DNA from: Lacipirellula parvula
GTDB taxonomy: Bacteria > Planctomycetota > Planctomycetia > Pirellulales > Lacipirellulaceae
Length of the DNA: 64,000 nucleotides
Reading direction: 5' to 3'
Assembly (NCBI RefSeq): GCF_009177095.1
Contig: NZ_AP021861.1
Coordinates: 1,966,501 to 2,030,500 of the forward strand
A model generated the notes under the pieces. It did not search any database. It had not been told where the DNA came from and saw nothing but the letters and a program-made list of their open reading frames with translations. Position numbers and translations under genes: made by a program. Of this stretch, positions 61,896 to 64,000 are shown in pieces (position 1 is the stretch's first letter; the number at the start of each line of letters is the position of its first letter).

Positions 61896-62081
61896 GCCTA
61901 GGTAGGCGCAGAGCAATTTTGAGGGGGTGGATCGAGGAGCGTGGAGACCCGTTCGGCCGGAACAGCCGACGCGGGACGCCTCTCTTGCCTGGGCCGTCAG
62001 ACTTGTCACGGGAAGAGGCTTCCCGGATGGCGCTGCTTGCCTCTCGGCAACTCGCCGCGCGATCGTTACGGGAAAGAACAT

Positions 62082-63188
62082 ATGGGTACGATTCTCATCG
62101 ACAAGCTCCTCTCTGCTCAAGTCAAGCAGGGGGCGAGCGATCTTCACATCTCCGTCGGGCAGCCGCCCGTGCTGCGGCTCCACGGTCATATGCAGAAGCT
62201 CAAGACGAAGGTGCTTGAGCCCGCCGACACGATCGCGTTGATGAAGTCCATCACGCCCGATCGTTGCCAACAAGAATTCCAAGAAACCGGCAGCGCCGAC
62301 TTCGGCTTCGCATTCGGCGATCAGGCCCGTTTCCGCGTCTCGATTTTCCGCCAAAAGGGCAACGTCTCGATGGTTCTCCGGCAGATTCCGGTGAACCTGA
62401 TGTCGATGGATCAATTGGGCCTCCCCCCAATTTTCAAAGACCTCATTCTGCGGCCGCGCGGTCTGCTGCTCGTCACCGGGCCAACCGGTTCGGGCAAGTC
62501 GACCTCGCTCGCGGCGATGGTCGATCACCTCAACTCGACGGTCGACCATCACATCATCACGATCGAAGACCCGATCGAATTTTATCACAACCACAAGAAG
62601 TCGACGGTCAACCAGCGCGAAGTAGGCGTCGACGTCACGTCGTTCGCTGAAGCGATTCGTCGCGCATTGCGGCAGGATCCCGACGTCATTCTCGTCGGTG
62701 AATTACGCGACTTGGAAACGATTGAAGCCGCCATCACCGCGGCCGAAACAGGCCACGTCGTGTTCGGCACGCTCCATACGTCGAGCGCTGCCGGCACGAT
62801 CAACCGCGTCATCGACGTGTTCCCCAGCCATCAGCAAGATCAGATCCGCACGCAGCTCGCGACGGCGATCATCGGCATTCTCGCCCAGCAGCTCGTCCCC
62901 CGCATCGGCGGCGGCCGCGCGGCGGCGTTCGAGACGCTGGTCGTTACCCCGGGCATTGCCAACCTGATCCGCGAGAACAAGATTTTCCGCATTACCTCGG
63001 CCATTCAAACCGGCTCGAAGTACGGCATGCAGCTCCTCGACGATCACCTTTTCCAGCACTGGCGGAATGAAGTCGCCACGAAGGAAGACGTAATGATGAA
63101 GTCGAACAGCCCCGACGATTTGGCCAAGCGGATCGCCGCGGCCGAGCGTGGGATCTTCGACGAACCGCAAGCGAACGATCCCGGCTAG
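62082..63188 (+). CDS. pilT: type IV pilus twitching motility ATPase PilT
   Basis: A 368-residue hexameric ATPase that retracts type IV pili. N-terminal PAS-like domain (LLSAQVKQGASDLHISVGQPP). Core motifs: Walker A GPTGSGKST near 129-137, Asp-box ITIEDPIEFYH, Walker B DVILVGELRDLETI and His-box GHVVFGTLHTSSA. The PilT-specific AIRRALRQDPD and FETLVVTPGIANLIREN sequences are present. ATG at 62082 follows GGGAAAGAAC, a plausible ribosome-binding site. The long extended frame from 61941 is not conserved. It lies between two GspE/PilB-type genes. Confidence 0.93.
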   Translation: MGTILIDKLLSAQVKQGASDLHISVGQPPVLRLHGHMQKLKTKVLEPADTIALMKSITPDRCQQEFQETGSADFGFAFGDQARFRVSIFRQKGNVSMVLRQIPVNLMSMDQLGLPPIFKDLILRPRGLLLVTGPTGSGKSTSLAAMVDHLNSTVDHHIITIEDPIEFYHNHKKSTVNQREVGVDVTSFAEAIRRALRQDPDVILVGELRDLETIEAAITAAETGHVVFGTLHTSSAAGTINRVIDVFPSHQQDQIRTQLATAIIGILAQQLVPRIGGGRAAAFETLVVTPGIANLIRENKIFRITSAIQTGSKYGMQLLDDHLFQHWRNEVATKEDVMMKSNSPDDLAKRIAAAERGIFDEPQANDPG

Positions 63189-63210
63189 TAGTCTCGACGA
63201 AGAGAAGAAG

Positions 63211-63316
63211 ATTTCACGCAAAGGCGCGAAGGCGCAAAGGAAATGCAAAAAAAACGCACAGGTTCGGCGCACTGATCAATGGTTTTCTTTGCGCCTTCGC
63301 GCCTTTGCGAGAAATT
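63211..63316. repeat. palindrome of CGCAAAGG octads between pilT and the next ATPase gene
   Basis: Left arm CGCAAAGGCGCGAAGGCGCA, right arm TTTGCGCCTTCGCGCCTTTG, about 60 bases apart, with 8-base unit spacing. This is a repeat type widespread in many bacterial phyla. It separates two genes of the same set. Confidence 0.75.
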
Positions 63317-63360
63317 TCCTTAGTTCATCCTTATTCAATTAGCATCCTGACGCGCAAGCC

Positions 63361-64000
63361 ATGGCCCAACGCCGCATCGGACAAATCCTGGTCGACCTCG
63401 GTTACGTCTCCGACGACCAGCTCGAATTGCTGCTCGAAGAGCAACATCAGCGCACCGGCCAATTGCTGGGCCAGGTCGCGCAGGACATGGGTCTGATCAA
63501 CGACGATCAGCTCGCCCAGGCCCTCGCCGAACAGCTCCACCTCCGCGTCGTCACCGTCACGGATCTCACCATCGATCCCAAAGTGATCTCCATGGTCACC
63601 GAGCCGATGGCGCAGATGTATCGCATCATTCCCACCGAGTTCGACGGTAACACGCTCACCGTCGCCATGTGCGACCCGCAGAACCTCGGCGTTCAGGACG
63701 AGCTGCGCACCTTCCTCGGCTACAACATCCGCGTCGTCGTCGCCACCGAGCCGGGCATCATCAAATCCCTCGAACGCTACTACGGCGAAAGCACCGAAAG
63801 CGTCGAGTCGATCGTCACCGCGATGGAGGACGACGCCGAACTGGCCGCCGCCGCCGCGAAGGTTGCCGGCAACTCGGTCGACCTCACCAGCGTCGAAGCC
63901 CTCGCCGACAGCGCTCCGGTCCGCAAGCTGCTCAACATGGTGCTGCTGCTCGCGATCAAGGACCACGCGAGCGACTTGCACTTCGAGCCGTTCGAAGACG
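63361..64000 (+). CDS. GspE/PilB-type ATPase, N-terminal part
   Basis: Open to the window edge; the first 213 residues are visible. They match the N-terminal domain of GspE/PilB: RIGQILVDLGYVSDDQLELLL, then LAQALAEQLHLRVVTVTDL, a second half with RIIPTEFDGNTLTVAMCDPQNLG, and the end VRKLLNMVLLLAIKDHASDLHFEPFED, the start of the ATPase core. The ATP-binding motifs lie beyond the window. ATG at 63361 has no strong ribosome-binding site. It is the second such ATPase near PilT and may be the pilus extension motor PilB. Confidence 0.88.
   Translation, partial: MAQRRIGQILVDLGYVSDDQLELLLEEQHQRTGQLLGQVAQDMGLINDDQLAQALAEQLHLRVVTVTDLTIDPKVISMVTEPMAQMYRIIPTEFDGNTLTVAMCDPQNLGVQDELRTFLGYNIRVVVATEPGIIKSLERYYGESTESVESIVTAMEDDAELAAAAAKVAGNSVDLTSVEALADSAPVRKLLNMVLLLAIKDHASDLHFEPFED

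Larger units (their letters stand above)
61651..62081. other. 431-base intergenic region with REPIN-like doublet and pilT promoter
   Basis: Begins with a doublet of hairpins at 61681-61769 (listed) and contains a candidate sigma-70 promoter at 61867-61895. No gene seen. Confidence 0.55.

Overview
This 64 kb chromosome window is GC-rich and comes from a planctomycete, most likely of the order Pirellulales and perhaps near Lacipirellulaceae. That placement is inferred from gene families: a DUF1598 secreted protein, a DUF1559 prepilin-like protein with its small lipoprotein partner, secreted proteins ending in PEP-CTERM tails preceded by a dockerin-like calcium-binding repeat, a membrane-anchored squalene-cyclase-like repeat protein, and a degenerate Ser/Thr kinase. 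No rRNA, tRNA, CRISPR array, prophage or IS transposase was recognised.

Layout. 0-13 kb: two hypothetical proteins, ispD, tyrS, glycerate 2-kinase, a DUF1598 protein, a lipoprotein with DUF11-like repeats, a ThiF/MoeB-like E1 enzyme, a kinase and a Phd/VapBC toxin-antitoxin pair. 13-24 kb: the housekeeping sigma factor rpoD, an AtuA-like protein with an unusual enoyl-CoA hydratase, a cyclase-like repeat protein, ribosomal protein L33, recJ and a ParE-type toxin-antitoxin pair. 24-31 kb: ilvE, then lolD, a LolC/E-type permease and lysS on the minus strand. 30.5-38 kb: an overlapping minus-strand cluster uvrA / unknown / LigD-type phosphoesterase, then a small membrane protein, a cupin, ligA and a DinB/YfiT protein. 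38-54.6 kb: a carbohydrate region that reads as a mannan-utilisation locus. It holds a LacI regulator, a GH130 mannoside phosphorylase, a sodium:solute symporter, a chemoreceptor plus CheW, a SLOG-fold protein, a GH5 mannanase-like enzyme, two PEP-CTERM proteins, a DUF1559 protein with a lipoprotein, and a GH26 mannanase. 54.7-59.7 kb: DUF2513, a cyclopropane-fatty-acid-synthase-like methyltransferase, a Tat-exported peptidoglycan-recognition amidase and a proline-rich secreted protein. 59.9-64 kb: a type IV pilus / type II secretion ATPase set (GspE/PilB, PilT, and a second GspE/PilB cut by the window edge).

How the genes fit together. In the mannan region, exported GH26 and GH5 enzymes would cut mannan outside the cell, the symporter would import oligosaccharides, GH130 would phosphorolyse them inside, and the LacI protein would sense a sugar. 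GH26 and a neighbouring non-enzymatic protein share the same dockerin-like plus PEP-CTERM tail, suggesting a common sorting route to the cell surface.

The most unusual signal is a dense set of short palindromic elements between genes. Several are paired, inverted hairpins resembling REPIN doublets. At four genes the TAG stop codon is part of such an element. A heptad-repeat palindrome of the intergenic type lies in frame inside the coding sequence of lysS.
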